Positions 1 to 8,456 of a stretch of 21,873 nucleotides of DNA are shown here, piece by piece. This DNA comes from a virus, in IMG/VR virus record IMGVR_UViG_3300043446_001472, positions 1 through 21,873 of that record. The stretch is one strand, 5' to 3'. The position numbers and the translations under genes were made by a program. Under the pieces are notes generated by a model that made no database searches, was not told where the DNA came from, and was given only the letters and a program-made list of their open reading frames with translations. The number at the start of each line of letters is the position of its first letter. Position 1 is the first letter of the stretch.

Positions 1-376
1 TAAACACAAATGGGTTGCAAGTCACACCAGAAATGCTTACCGCTGTGGCGTTCAGATTGAACACACGCCATTCAGTTGTTGCGTTACCTGTGGTGAAATA
101 CAAAACGTTACGCACGTTGTCGTATTCCATAGCAACGCCTGTGTAACCCGATGTGGTGTTCGCTAAATACTGCCAACCCTCGGTCCACGTGTCATAACGC
201 CACAACTGCGTTGTTGAGGCCGCACCAGTTGAACCAAACTGAATGACCCAATACATGTAGCGGGTGCCATCGTATGCGTGGTCGGTTCCGTGATACGACA
301 AACCTTGTGGGAAAAACGCAAGCCAATCCCATGTAGGTAGGTCGGTGCCTTTACGTAAGTTACTTATCCAGCCCAT
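1..376 (-). CDS. Tail-associated protein, possible beta-propeller (partial)
   Basis: The gene starts at ATG 376 and runs off the left edge, so only the first 125 residues are visible. The start overlaps the upstream stop as TAATG, which fixes the reading frame. The protein begins MGWISNLRKGTDLPTWDW and is rich in Trp, Tyr, Thr and Gly. Segments such as LWRYDTWTEGWQYL followed by a Gly-Tyr turn and NVLYFTTGN look like strands of a Kelch-type propeller blade, with one blade about 50 residues long. It is last in a run of tail genes downstream of the collagen-like fibre, so a role in the distal tail or in host surface binding is likely. The propeller assignment rests on the look of the repeats only; the family is not recognised with certainty. 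Confidence 0.7.
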   Translation of the reverse strand, partial: MGWISNLRKGTDLPTWDWLAFFPQGLSYHGTDHAYDGTRYMYWVIQFGSTGAASTTQLWRYDTWTEGWQYLANTTSGYTGVAMEYDNVRNVLYFTTGNATTEWRVFNLNATAVSISGVTCNPFVF

Positions 377-663
377 TAGTTGATTGTCCACCTACTCTGT
401 CGTGTGTAGTTTGCGTTGTAACGCAACTGTTGGCGTAGCGGGTCACGTGCATCAACAACGTTCCAACTTGTGGCGTTGTTGTAAGAGTTGCTATCAAACC
501 CTTGCATGCTGTTGCTGTTTGCACGGTTATAGATAACAATGGCACCAGCGTCCACGCTTACACGAATACGGTCTGCTGGGTCACGTGCAAAGTTGAGCAA
601 GTTTGCTATGCGGCGTAGCGCACTTTCAGTGCCTAAGTTATCGAAAGCATTTTTGAGCGGCAT
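376..663 (-). CDS. Small tail-module protein, unknown function
   Basis: This is a 95-residue protein starting [12 protein letters not shown] chose the ATG at 663 because it overlaps the upstream stop as TGATG; a GTG at 678 in the same frame would add five residues. The first 35 residues look helical (two short amphipathic helices, with SALRRIANLLNFARD), and the rest is polar and Asn/Tyr/Arg-rich. It lies between the collagen-like fibre and the propeller-like gene with overlaps at both ends, so it is translationally coupled with them and is probably a fibre-associated or tip protein. I do not recognise a family. Confidence 0.75.
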   Translation of the reverse strand: MPLKNAFDNLGTESALRRIANLLNFARDPADRIRVSVDAGAIVIYNRANSNSMQGFDSNSYNNATSWNVVDARDPLRQQLRYNANYTRQSRWTIN

Positions 664-1295
664 CAGTATCCAATCCACATAGTAAAGTCGGCCCCGCTGC
701 TACCTAGGCCAGTTTGCACCCACAAGTAACTTGCAGGTGGGCTGGCTGGTGCAGTGTTGCTTACAAAGATTTGCTGGTTCGTTTTGCGCACATAACGCAC
801 ATCGTTGTAAGCGTCCTCGAGGGCTTGGTCAAAACCTAGTTGCGCACTGGTGCTTGTGCCGCTGTTTGTTATCGGTGCAGTAACGGCAACAACGCCGCTA
901 GGGCCTTGTGGGCCTGTGGCACCTGTAGCACCTGTAGCACCAGTTGCACCAGTTGCACCAGTTGCACCCTGCGGGCCTACATCGCCTGTGTCGCCTTTAG
1001 GGCCTTGCGCACCTGTGGCACCTTGCGGGCCTTGTATGCCTTGCGGCCCCTGTGGGCCAACCGCACCAGTGCCTTCAACCGTAACTGGTGTCGCAGTAAC
1101 GTTCACCGCAACTTGCTGCACGTTTTCAACAACGGCAATGTCTTGCTGCACCGTGGTTTCAGTAACGCTAATCTGATTGACGCTCGCAGTAACGCTCACG
1201 CCGCTAGGCGTGCTTTCACTAACGGTCACACGTTGCACCGTTTCAGCAACACTGATGCCGCCGTTTACCTCAACCGTTACGTTACTCAAGCCCAA
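663..1295 (-). CDS. Collagen-like tail fibre protein
   Basis: The protein has 210 residues. Residues 1-78 are a Val/Thr/Ser-rich, strand-like N-terminal region with repeated V-x-V and V-x-E patterns. Residues 80-134 form a collagen-type Gly-X-Y run of about 18 triplets, including six consecutive Gly-Ala-Thr triplets. A C-terminal head of about 75 residues follows and ends in [10 protein letters not shown] and DFTMWIGY, a motif common at the ends of phage fibres. Collagen-like stalks trimerise, and the distal head usually binds the host or assembles partners. The frame begins with TTG at 1295, preceded by TAGGGCGG, and overlaps the upstream stop by 10 nt. A later start is possible, but the overlap and the ribosome site favour this one. 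Confidence 0.85.
   Translation of the reverse strand: MGLSNVTVEVNGGISVAETVQRVTVSESTPSGVSVTASVNQISVTETTVQQDIAVVENVQQVAVNVTATPVTVEGTGAVGPQGPQGIQGPQGATGAQGPKGDTGDVGPQGATGATGATGATGATGATGPQGPSGVVAVTAPITNSGTSTSAQLGFDQALEDAYNDVRYVRKTNQQIFVSNTAPASPPASYLWVQTGLGSSGADFTMWIGY
894..1058 (-). repeat. Collagen-like Gly-X-Y coding repeat
   Basis: This tract encodes about 18 Gly-X-Y triplets (residues 80-134 of the fibre). The part between about 917 and 970 is a near-perfect 9-nt tandem repeat (GGTGCAACT and variants) coding Gly-Ala-Thr. Such tracts expand and contract by slippage or recombination, so stalk length may vary between related phages. Confidence 0.85.
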
Positions 1296-1642
1296 ACCGC
1301 CCTACGCACGCTGAACTTACCAGCCATAAATGGTGTGCGTAGGCCGCCGCTGCTAATAAGCCAAAGCGTGTAGTTGTGTGCACCGTAAGGCATTGCGGCG
1401 AGCGCAGCGTGCCCAATGGTTGGCGCAATGGTGCCTAGCGCACCGCCAAGCACAATGCCCGCCGTGGTGTCAATGTTCGTAAGCACGTTGCCAGCATCGT
1501 CCCACACGGTCATTTCAGCCGTGTAGCCAGTGAGGTTTACCGCAACGCCGTCAATCTTGTAGGTGAACGTTTTGGCCCAGTCGGAATGCTGCACGGCCAC
1601 GTAGTCACGCACAATGGGAAACTCGTCAAATGTATCGGCCAT
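1286..1642 (-). CDS. Minor tail protein, BppU/Ig-like fold candidate
   Basis: The 118-residue protein starts [18 protein letters not shown]. Its pattern (hydrophobic strand, [17 protein letters not shown], a Gly/Thr-rich stretch, then [10 protein letters not shown]) resembles the small beta-sandwich domain at the N-terminus of phage receptor-binding and upper-baseplate (BppU-type) proteins. In those proteins the domain anchors fibres to the tail tip. It sits directly upstream of the collagen-like fibre and overlaps it, which fits an adaptor role. The first 95 residues of the 304-residue connector at 10124-11038 show a similar strand pattern. The fold is inferred from sequence pattern, not from a confirmed match. 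Confidence 0.7.
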   Translation of the reverse strand: MADTFDEFPIVRDYVAVQHSDWAKTFTYKIDGVAVNLTGYTAEMTVWDDAGNVLTNIDTTAGIVLGGALGTIAPTIGHAALAAMPYGAHNYTLWLISSGGLRTPFMAGKFSVRRAVWA

Positions 1643-1674
1643 GCGTCTAGTGTGGCCGCAGTGTCACGGCTGGC

Positions 1675-2352
1675 CTAAGCGTCAGGGCCTAGGTAAGTCA
1701 CCGTCATGTGGCTTTCAGAAATCGAAGTTGAGTTCAATGCAAGCGTGCCACCAGAGTTTTGACGCACCTGCATTTGCACGTAGTCGCCAGACACTAGGTT
1801 CACGATTACGGAACCTTGATGAGAAAACAATGCTGTGCCTGTGCTGTCGGTTTGGCACAAGTTCAACGGCGTGGCACCGTTTAGCATTACACGTGAACCA
1901 CGGTATGAAGTGGCGTTAGCGGTCCATTGTGCTTGGTGTTCAATCAGGTAGCGGCCAGTTATGCGGGCGTAAACGCCTGTGCCGCTGTTCCACATTCCGT
2001 AAGGGTCAAAATCAACGGTTTGCCATGCAACGGTAGTCCAAGTTGAACCAGTGGCCACGTTCAGGTCGGCTGTGCGATACACCTTGCAACTTGGCACCTG
2101 CCCACCCAAACCTGCCACTGCACCAATCGCAATCCAATCCTGCCCATCGGTATCAAGCCACACTTGGCTGTTCACCTTGGGTGCAAAATGCGCAAAATAG
2201 CGCACACCAGTAATGGTAGTGGTGCTGCCAGCAATCTGCACGCTAATCGTATAGTTGCTGTTCACCGCTGTAACCTTGCCCATGCGGCGGCGCAAAGCGG
2301 GCGTGCCACTAGCGTTGCTGATGGCATCAACGAGTGAGTTCAAATCTGTCAT
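1675..2352 (-). CDS. Minor tail protein with OB-like N-terminus and C1q-like C-terminus
   Basis: The protein has 225 residues; its ATG overlaps the upstream stop as ATGA. Residues 1-85 (KVTAVNSNYTISVQIAG, then VWLDTDGQDWIAIG) look like the OB-fold domain of phage baseplate or hub-associated proteins. Residues 88-225 look like a C1q/TNF-type jelly roll: KVYRTADLNV, TWTTVAWQTVDFDP, GRYLIEHQAQW, SVIVNLVSGDYVQMQV and the closing SHMTVTYLG are typical strands. Such domains form trimers and often bind the host surface. With the hub protein upstream and the fibre downstream, this is a strong candidate for part of the receptor-binding tip. The domain calls come from family patterns and are moderately secure. 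Confidence 0.8.
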   Translation of the reverse strand: MTDLNSLVDAISNASGTPALRRRMGKVTAVNSNYTISVQIAGSTTTITGVRYFAHFAPKVNSQVWLDTDGQDWIAIGAVAGLGGQVPSCKVYRTADLNVATGSTWTTVAWQTVDFDPYGMWNSGTGVYARITGRYLIEHQAQWTANATSYRGSRVMLNGATPLNLCQTDSTGTALFSHQGSVIVNLVSGDYVQMQVRQNSGGTLALNSTSISESHMTVTYLGPDA

Positions 2353-3437
2353 TCTGCGGTCTGCCTCGCTACTGCGCTCATGGGTTCAGTCTGTTTTAGC
2401 GGTATGTTCAGGCTGTCAATCACGGCACGCACCGTTATGCCGCCAATAGTCATTTGCACAACGTCAAGCGGTTCTAAAGCGGGGTTCACCACTGCGGGCC
2501 ACGACAGTTGAGCAGTGCTGCCCTTTATCATGGCCAAGATTTTGGTTGCTGCCACGGTGCACGCTGCAGTGGTTGTGAGCAGTGGCGATGAAAAGAAATA
2601 CGGCACTTGGCCGTAGCCACCTAGGTAGTAGGTTGGCGATGCAGGGTCGGTATCCCACACAACGGCACGTAGCGGCGTTGAAATGCCGCTGCCCTCTGCG
2701 CTCGCCACAACGCCGTTGTAAGTCTTTTCAAGGCTGCCCTGCACCCTAGCATCAAGCACCAGTTGCGTAGTGCCGCTACCAAAGTCAAACGATGGGCCAA
2801 CCGTTGCTGGGTCTTGCACAAGTTGTGCACGTGCAGTGCCCAAACCGTCAAAGTTTAGGTCGTAGCCATACGTGCTAAACAACTCACGTGCAACCTGCCA
2901 TGGGTCAGTGTAATCGCCTGCATCGTAGGTAATGTTGCTGCCAATAGTTGCGGTTACGTTGCTAAAGTTTGTGGCTACAAGCGACCAGCGGCTTTGCAGC
3001 AACGCTGTGCCTGCGGCGGCCAGCGTAGTGCCCGCAGTTATTTGGTAAGGGTCAATAAAGCGTGCACGGCTAATCTTTTTGCTACGGTCAGACCCTTGCC
3101 ACGACACGTAGCCTGCCACGTTGGCACTGTAGTCGGCACTATCGGTGCTAAACACACCCAGCGGCACATACTCGTAAGCACCGTTTACCAGCAAGCCACG
3201 GTAAATGGTCAGTTCAACGTTAGGGGTCATAACCAAGTCGTAAATGGCTTTAGTGCTAAGTGTGCCACTAGGCACCAGCGACAAACTGGCAGTGCGGGTA
3301 ATGTTGCGGCGGCTATCCATTTCAACCGAGCCACCAGTTGTGGCTAGTGTGTAACCATTGCTGGTAGTCACCAGCACGCTACTCACTTGGTTAGCGGAAC
3401 GAACAGCCGCTAAAAACCCTGCGCTCACCGAATACAT
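2349..3437 (-). CDS. Minor tail protein, baseplate hub-like (DUF5047-like)
   Basis: The protein has 362 residues; its ATG at 3437 overlaps the upstream stop as TAATG. The N-terminus (SAGFLAAVRSANQVSSVLV, then SVEMDSRRNITRTASLSLV) and the middle (VPLGVFSTDSADY, DPWQVARELFSTYGYDLNFD) match the layout of hub proteins annotated DUF5047 in actinobacteriophages, thought to resemble the T4 gp27/tail-associated lysin (Tal) hub. The final part (LEPLDVVQMTIGG, VRAVIDSLNIPL) fits the same family. The hub closes the tail tube and seats the fibres; its place directly after the tail protein that follows the tape measure is the usual one. No catalytic lysin domain is visible. Confidence 0.8.
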   Translation of the reverse strand: MYSVSAGFLAAVRSANQVSSVLVTTSNGYTLATTGGSVEMDSRRNITRTASLSLVPSGTLSTKAIYDLVMTPNVELTIYRGLLVNGAYEYVPLGVFSTDSADYSANVAGYVSWQGSDRSKKISRARFIDPYQITAGTTLAAAGTALLQSRWSLVATNFSNVTATIGSNITYDAGDYTDPWQVARELFSTYGYDLNFDGLGTARAQLVQDPATVGPSFDFGSGTTQLVLDARVQGSLEKTYNGVVASAEGSGISTPLRAVVWDTDPASPTYYLGGYGQVPYFFSSPLLTTTAACTVAATKILAMIKGSTAQLSWPAVVNPALEPLDVVQMTIGGITVRAVIDSLNIPLKQTEPMSAVARQTAE

Positions 3438-4990
3438 TACGGTGCCACCGTTTGCACATAGTTCACAGTCACGTTGCGGCGTGGCGAGGTATTTGTGCCA
3501 AGTATGTTTACACGTATGCCGCTAGTCAGGCGTATGTATTTTGACCAACCAAATGGACTTTCAAGCAGCAACACCTTTTGCGCCTCAAGCAATGCTCGCA
3601 GTGCGTTCCATTCAGCGGTGGTGCTGGTGTAAATGTTCAGGTCGCCGTCCCATGAGCCAAGCGTGCCCGCAACCACAACTGGGTAGCGGCGGTCAAGCGG
3701 CCTAAACACGCCAAGTTCCTCGTTCATTTCCTCACTTGGCTGGCCGATAATCTGCACATCAAGCATGTTCAGTGCAGGCGTTTCAGGGCACTTTATGTTC
3801 CAGTCAGCCACGGTAATGTTTGCGGTTTGGTTGCTAGTCCACGCAGATGCGTTTGTGGCACCAGCGTTAGTTGCGTTCACACGTGCACGGTAGAGCACGT
3901 TGATGCCACGTGTCAGTTCGTAGTCGTAAAACGTGCTGGCACTACCAAACGTGCCTGCAGCCGCCGTTGCGCCACGCACAGCCGTCCACGTAGTGCCGTT
4001 ATCCTCGCTGCGCTGCACGTCAATAGTGGGGTTGCTGTAGCCTGTGGTAGCAACTGGGGTTACAGCAATGGTTGCACGGTCATTGGTTTGGTCGCTGGTA
4101 ACGCTAATGGTTGGCGTGGTGGGTGGCGTTACGGACATGGTTAGCGTTACTGCGCTTGACCATGCGCCATACTGGTCGCTACCAAAACTGGTCTGGCCCT
4201 CACGGTATCTAATCGCACGTGCGTAAACGTTATAGGTGCCGTTGGCCAAAGCATCGGTAAATACAATGCTTTGTGCCACGGTGCCTGTAGCGGTGAACTG
4301 GTAGTCAAACGTCTTGGTTGCCCTCAGCGTGCCTGTGCCAACACCGCTGCCGCCGCTTTCAATGCGCACCTCGGTAGTCACCTTGCGCAAGTTCTGCCAG
4401 TCGTATGCGCTGGCCTCAAAGCCAATGGTGGCTGTAACGCTCACTGGGATGGTTGGGTAAACGCTGGTGGTCATGGTTGTTGCGGTAGGCGTGGCCGTAG
4501 CGTTTTTGATGGTGTAAACGTTTGCCCAAATGTCGTAAACGGTTGCAGGCGCAGCGAGAAAACTTGCATACCTGCCGTCATACCAAAGCATGCGCATGGC
4601 GTTGATTTCGGCTGGTGTCCAAGCCACGGTCTGGTAAGCGAGTTCAAACGTAGTAGCCGTGCTTATGGTGCCGTCAATCGTGATTGCGGGATAGCCGCTT
4701 GGCTGTGGGTCGGTATTACGGTAAGCAATAACGCCAAGCGAGTAACTGCCCGCACCACCAGTAGAGGCCAACAAACGCACAGCGTGGCCTACACGGCACA
4801 CATACTCATCGCTAGGTATAGAAACCGTGCCTAAACCAAACACCCACGTAATGGGGGTCACGTTAGCGGTATGGCTTACGCTCGTTGCATCGCTGTTATC
4901 GCCTAAATAGGCAAGCGTGTTTGCGGCGGTTTGGTTAGTGCCACCACCGTTAGTAACGGTAGTGGTAGGGCGCACAATGTAGGTTGCCAT
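3437..4990 (-). CDS. Minor tail protein with fibronectin-III-like domains, distal-tail candidate
   Basis: The protein has 517 residues, coupled to the tape measure gene through TAATG. Residues 1-165 are a beta-rich domain. Residues 170-400 hold two Ig/fibronectin-type repeats: WSSAVTLTMSVTPPTTPTIS is a typical junction, and ATIAVTPVATTG with YRARVNATNAG looks like fn3 strands. The last 110 residues (VAGTLGSWDGDLNIYTSTTAEW, then a QKVLLLESPFG segment and a final NVTVNYVQT) resemble the C-terminal domain of minor tail proteins placed where Dit normally lies, next to the tape measure. A role in joining the tube to the hub, with surface-exposed Ig-like domains, is likely. Confidence 0.8.
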   Translation of the reverse strand: MATYIVRPTTTVTNGGGTNQTAANTLAYLGDNSDATSVSHTANVTPITWVFGLGTVSIPSDEYVCRVGHAVRLLASTGGAGSYSLGVIAYRNTDPQPSGYPAITIDGTISTATTFELAYQTVAWTPAEINAMRMLWYDGRYASFLAAPATVYDIWANVYTIKNATATPTATTMTTSVYPTIPVSVTATIGFEASAYDWQNLRKVTTEVRIESGGSGVGTGTLRATKTFDYQFTATGTVAQSIVFTDALANGTYNVYARAIRYREGQTSFGSDQYGAWSSAVTLTMSVTPPTTPTISVTSDQTNDRATIAVTPVATTGYSNPTIDVQRSEDNGTTWTAVRGATAAAGTFGSASTFYDYELTRGINVLYRARVNATNAGATNASAWTSNQTANITVADWNIKCPETPALNMLDVQIIGQPSEEMNEELGVFRPLDRRYPVVVAGTLGSWDGDLNIYTSTTAEWNALRALLEAQKVLLLESPFGWSKYIRLTSGIRVNILGTNTSPRRNVTVNYVQTVAP

Positions 4991-7500
4991 TAGCGGTTTC
5001 TCAACTCTCTAGCCAACTTATCCAAAGCATCGTTCACGGCCACGCTCACATCGTTAGCGTTAGCGTTGCCCTGTATGGTCACTTGCACAGCACCCTCGGT
5101 AATCGTTACTGGTGCCACCTTGTAAATGCCTGCCTGCGTGTTGCCAACAATGCCAGTAAGGCGTTGCTGTTCAGTGTATGAGGCGTTGTATTGCGCCAAC
5201 TGTGCATCGGTAGCACCAGCAAGCGCAGCGGCAATGCTGCCACCTTGCGCCGCACCCATGGCAAATACGGCGGCGAGCGCACCAGCGTTCAGTTTGCGGG
5301 CCTTTAGTTTCGCAATGTTGTTCATAAAATCAGCGGTAGCAACGATTTGGCTTTGCAAGGCGGTAAGCAACTGTTCCATTGACGTAGTAATGGGCTTTAC
5401 TATGTCGGTCATAGACCAAGCCTGCATGGCCTCTTTCGTTAGGCGTGCGCCCTCTTTGATTTTGGCTGCCAGTTCCTTAGCGGCCTTGCTCAACTTGTCG
5501 CCTTTGTCTTTGACAGGCTTGATGTATGAGTTTTCGATAATCGGCCCTAGGGCTTCGTTTTCGATAGCCGTCTTGGCATCAAGCGCAACAAACTCGTTAC
5601 GCACATCTTCGATTTGCTTGAGCAGTCTGCGTGCACGTGTGAACTTGGCAGGCGTAGTAATCTTGCCGTCAGCCCCAATGCCCTCTGGGTTTTTTAGCAT
5701 CACACCAGCCAAAGCCTGTTGCGCCTTGCTAAGTGCTGCAGCGTCACCCATAACTGCGTCAGTTATCACCTTGGCACTCAAGCCAGTTAGGTTCTTGAAC
5801 CCTGTTAGCATGCCTTTTTGCGATAGGCTAGACACAACGTTGCCACGGTCAATGTTTTTGAGCGCACCGTTTAGCGTGTTGGCTGTGTTAGTTGCGATGG
5901 CAGTAGCAGTGCTTTGAATAACGTCAGCACGTGCAGCCAAACCATCGTTGAAACCATCGCCAATGTTTTTACCAATCTCGGTAGTAACCTTTGACGGCGA
6001 GGCAATGCCAAGCAGCGATTTGGCTTTGTCAATCGCACCAGTGATTGGGTCAATCATGGCGTGCCACACACGGCTGCCAAAATCTGCAAGGCCACGTATA
6101 AAGCCATCAGCCATGTCACGGCCAAACGAAATCATGCGGCTAACCAAACCACTAAAGAACCCGATTACACGGTCTATAGCGGCTTTCACAGCCCCGCTTA
6201 TGGCGTTCCATGCGTTGGTCAGTGCACGCCTAAATCCGTCATTTGTTTTCCATAGGTAGATGATGCCTGCGGCTAGTGCGGCAACGGCGGCAATCACAAG
6301 GCCAATCGGGTTGGCGGTAAGCGCAGCGTTTAGCAACCACTGCGCCGCAGCGGCGGCCTTGGTAGCCACGCTGCTCGCTATAGTGGCAGCCGTGTTGGCA
6401 ACCTTAGCGGCAGTAGCGGCAATCCATAGCCGCACACCCATGGCCGTGTAACTAAGTTGGCGCATGGCGTGTGCTGCCTTTTCGGCGGCAGTGTTGGCCG
6501 TGGTAGCAATGGTGTTGGCAATCTTGGCTGCGCTATCAGACTTGAACCACAGCACCATGTTGCTTAGGCCGCTCGCAACCATGCCTGCAACGGAAATAAA
6601 ACGGCCCAGAACCGATAGCAGCGGGCCTAATGCCATAAGCAAAAGACCAGTGTTTACAATCATGCCCTTTTCGCCATCGCTCAACTTGGCGAACCAATCG
6701 GCCACACGTTGAATGGTGGGCACAATACGTGTTTGCAGCAACGTGGTGAACTGTTGCATTACTGGCATAAACGCATAGCCAAGACTTTCAGTGGCCTCGT
6801 CTATTGCAACTTTGTTACGCTGCAACGCACCCGCTTGCGTATTAGCGGCGGCAGTTGCTTGCCCGCCAACAATCTGTGCAACGCTTGCCTGAATGCGACC
6901 CCAATCAGCAGATTTGACGGCGGCTTTGTCTATTCCTGGAACCAGTTTCGTGAGTTGCGAGGTTTGACCCGCATACGCTTTCGCAATCGCTTTAGCAGCG
7001 AGTTCAACTGGCACGCCACGTGCAGCAGCAACGTCCATTGCAAGCGATGCAAGTTGTGTGCCTTTAGCAACGTTCTTAGTGGCACCCACAAGCGTGCTAA
7101 GTGCTGGGCGCAACTCGTCATCGCTAACACCAATCAACTCGCCTTGCTTAGTAATCCAATCCTCAACTGCAGCAATCTGTGTTTTGGTTGCACCAGTGTT
7201 GTTGCGCAGTGCGTTGGCCAAAATGACTTGTGCACGTGCGTCCTCTGCGGCGTTGGTCGTGGCCTTTGCCAACCCCATAGCAACGCCTGCAAGTGGCAAC
7301 GTGAGGCCACGTGTGAGGCTGCCACCGAGGTTGGCCATTTTGTCGCCTGTGGTCTTAGCGGTGTCGCTAATCTGCGCCATGGCACCAGCAAAGCCACCAG
7401 CGTTACGGCGTGCGTTGGCTTGCAGTTTGTCTAGTTCGCCACGTGCACGCTCGATTTGGCGCATGTCTGCAACGCCATAAACTGTGACCTTTACTGCCAT
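4990..7500 (-). CDS. Tail tape measure protein
   Basis: The protein has 836 residues, the longest gene in the window, as expected. It is Ala-rich and helical. Hydrophobic segments lie near residues 283-315 ([20 protein letters not shown]) and 395-425 ([20 protein letters not shown]), the latter being a classic tape-measure signature followed by Trp-Lys-Thr-Asn-Asp-Gly. A long, partly coiled-coil C-terminal half follows. Tape measure proteins fill the tail tube, set its length and help DNA enter the cell. By the usual rule of about 0.15 nm per residue, the tail would be near 125 nm. ATG 7500 lies 2 nt after the upstream stop, with GGAGAGG about 10 nt before it. No lysozyme or peptidase domain is visible. 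Confidence 0.93.
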   Translation of the reverse strand: MAVKVTVYGVADMRQIERARGELDKLQANARRNAGGFAGAMAQISDTAKTTGDKMANLGGSLTRGLTLPLAGVAMGLAKATTNAAEDARAQVILANALRNNTGATKTQIAAVEDWITKQGELIGVSDDELRPALSTLVGATKNVAKGTQLASLAMDVAAARGVPVELAAKAIAKAYAGQTSQLTKLVPGIDKAAVKSADWGRIQASVAQIVGGQATAAANTQAGALQRNKVAIDEATESLGYAFMPVMQQFTTLLQTRIVPTIQRVADWFAKLSDGEKGMIVNTGLLLMALGPLLSVLGRFISVAGMVASGLSNMVLWFKSDSAAKIANTIATTANTAAEKAAHAMRQLSYTAMGVRLWIAATAAKVANTAATIASSVATKAAAAAQWLLNAALTANPIGLVIAAVAALAAGIIYLWKTNDGFRRALTNAWNAISGAVKAAIDRVIGFFSGLVSRMISFGRDMADGFIRGLADFGSRVWHAMIDPITGAIDKAKSLLGIASPSKVTTEIGKNIGDGFNDGLAARADVIQSTATAIATNTANTLNGALKNIDRGNVVSSLSQKGMLTGFKNLTGLSAKVITDAVMGDAAALSKAQQALAGVMLKNPEGIGADGKITTPAKFTRARRLLKQIEDVRNEFVALDAKTAIENEALGPIIENSYIKPVKDKGDKLSKAAKELAAKIKEGARLTKEAMQAWSMTDIVKPITTSMEQLLTALQSQIVATADFMNNIAKLKARKLNAGALAAVFAMGAAQGGSIAAALAGATDAQLAQYNASYTEQQRLTGIVGNTQAGIYKVAPVTITEGAVQVTIQGNANANDVSVAVNDALDKLARELRNR

Positions 7501-7502
7501 TT

Positions 7503-7991
7503 TTAGTAAGCCTCTCCTGCCGCATCTAGTTTAGATTGCAGGTCACGCTCGGCAGCCAAAACACCTTGCCTAATGGTTTCCAATGCTTTCTTGCCACGTT
7601 CGTCCCATGCAGCCCACAAGAAACGACCAGTGCCACCATACTTTTCGTTTAGGTGTTTGATTAGGCCACGTGCTTGCGGCGTTGCACCACTTTGCGTGCT
7701 ACCAGCAAACTCAAAAATGGCGGCACGCACGCCGCCATCAGCATCAGCCCATGAGCCTGTGGTGCCACGGCTACCCGCACGTGTCTTGATTGAGCCCAAC
7801 ATGTTTTTGTTGCTGATAACTATTTGCCATGCGCCTGTAGGGTATTTAGCCTGCGCACCAGCCTGCACGTCAGCAAGCGCAGTGCGTATGGTTTTGTTCA
7901 GGCGTTTCTTTAGAGCAGGGTCAAACGCTGCAAGCGCACGTGTGGTTTCCTTGATGCCTGTAACGCCAATGGCGGTGTTTAGTCTGCTCAC
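7503..7991 (-). CDS. HK97 gp10-like tail component
   Basis: The protein has 162 residues and starts at a GTG placed directly after the TAG that ends the frameshifted chaperone. The helical N-terminus ([20 protein letters not shown]), then the strand segment around [13 protein letters not shown], the [10 protein letters not shown] stretch and the helical C-terminus ([18 protein letters not shown]) match the HK97 gp10 / putative tail-component family. That family normally acts at the head-tail joint and is usually encoded between the connectors and the tail terminator. Here it lies between the chaperone and the tape measure, which is an unusual location. The family assignment is moderately secure. 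Confidence 0.75.
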   Translation of the reverse strand: MSRLNTAIGVTGIKETTRALAAFDPALKKRLNKTIRTALADVQAGAQAKYPTGAWQIVISNKNMLGSIKTRAGSRGTTGSWADADGGVRAAIFEFAGSTQSGATPQARGLIKHLNEKYGGTGRFLWAAWDERGKKALETIRQGVLAAERDLQSKLDAAGEAY

Positions 7992-8434
7992 CTAACGGCC
8001 CAGCCTTTCTTTCAACTCTTGTGCAAGCCGCTCACGTTCCGCATGCTTTGCACGCTGCTCAAGCAACTCGTGCATTGCCGCAAAAACTTCTGCGTCACAA
8101 GTTTCAAAGTTCAGGCCGAACCCTGCAGCCAATGCCACATTGGCAATAGCCATGGCGGCATCACTTATTTTGGGTCGTCAGAAACCTCGTAGTCGCCTAG
8201 GTTGTCGTCAATGAACTGGTCAAACGTAACCTTTGCGTCAATCTGGCCGCTGTGCACCAGCCCAAGGTAGGCAAGGTAAACCATGTATTCCTCGCCAATC
8301 TCTTGGGCAGCCAAATCACGCAGGTTGATTTTGAAATGACGTTCAGCCTTGATGCGTTCACGAGGCCCAGCCGAAAACTCCAACTCGGTGCCATCGTTTA
8401 GCGTTACAACGCCTTTGATAAGCGAACTTGCCAT
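7992..8434 (-). CDS. Tail assembly chaperone, -1 frameshift product (GT-type)
   Basis: Reading starts at ATG 8434 and slips back one base at the heptamer C-CCA-AAA (8168-8174), immediately before the zero-frame stop TAA. The -1 frame then stays open for 58 codons to TAG at 7992-7994, giving a predicted product of 147 residues. The extension begins ISDAAMAIANVALAAGFG and ends in a charged helix (KHAERERLAQELKERLGR), typical of the T part of GT proteins. In lambda-like and actinobacterial siphoviruses the G and GT chaperones coat the tape measure before tail tube assembly. Position between tail tube and tape measure fits. The extension could also be translated from its own ATG GCT start near 8152, but the slippery site makes frameshifting the better explanation. 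Confidence 0.85.
8128..8144 (-). promoter_or_regulatory. Hairpin downstream of the frameshift site
   Basis: On the coding strand GCCAATG-TGG-CATTGGC forms a perfect 7-bp stem with a 3-nt loop. It starts 23 nt after the slippery heptamer. That is farther than the usual 5-9 nt, so it may be a weak stimulator, or chance structure inside the coding sequence. Confidence 0.45.
8165..8434 (-). CDS. Tail assembly chaperone, short form (G-type)
   Basis: This is the unshifted 89-residue product, starting MASSLIKGVVTLNDGTELEF and ending in EVSDDPK. The ribosome site AAAGGG lies 10 nt before the ATG. The protein has an N-terminal beta hairpin (KGVVTLNDGTELEFS), then helical segments, with an acidic C-terminus. 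This is the usual build of small chaperones that bind the tape measure. In other phages the G form is made in large excess over GT. Confidence 0.85.
   Translation of the reverse strand: MASSLIKGVVTLNDGTELEFSAGPRERIKAERHFKINLRDLAAQEIGEEYMVYLAYLGLVHSGQIDAKVTFDQFIDDNLGDYEVSDDPK
8168..8174 (-). promoter_or_regulatory. -1 programmed ribosomal frameshift heptamer CCCAAAA
   Basis: On the coding strand the sequence is GAC CCA AAA TAA, so the heptamer C CCA AAA has the X-XXY-YYZ form with both tRNAs able to re-pair after a -1 slip. It directly abuts the stop codon, which would add a termination pause. The -1 frame downstream is open for 58 codons. Confidence 0.85.
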
Positions 8435-8456
8435 GTGTTTTTATCCCTTTCAGTTA

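Noticed and set aside
905-970. Short direct repeats resembling a CRISPR array
   Set aside because: The units are 9 nt, contiguous, in frame, and encode Gly-Ala-Thr; there are no spacers.
840-1373. Two open plus-strand frames rich in Cys or Pro-Val-Ala repeats
   Set aside because: They are the antisense of the collagen-like Gly-X-Y repeat; the minus-strand frame has fibre domains and coupled neighbours.
5126-5917. Long plus-strand frame of 263 codons opposite the tape measure gene
   Set aside because: It is a shadow of the Ala-rich tape measure; no ribosome site, no domain, and all neighbours run on the minus strand.
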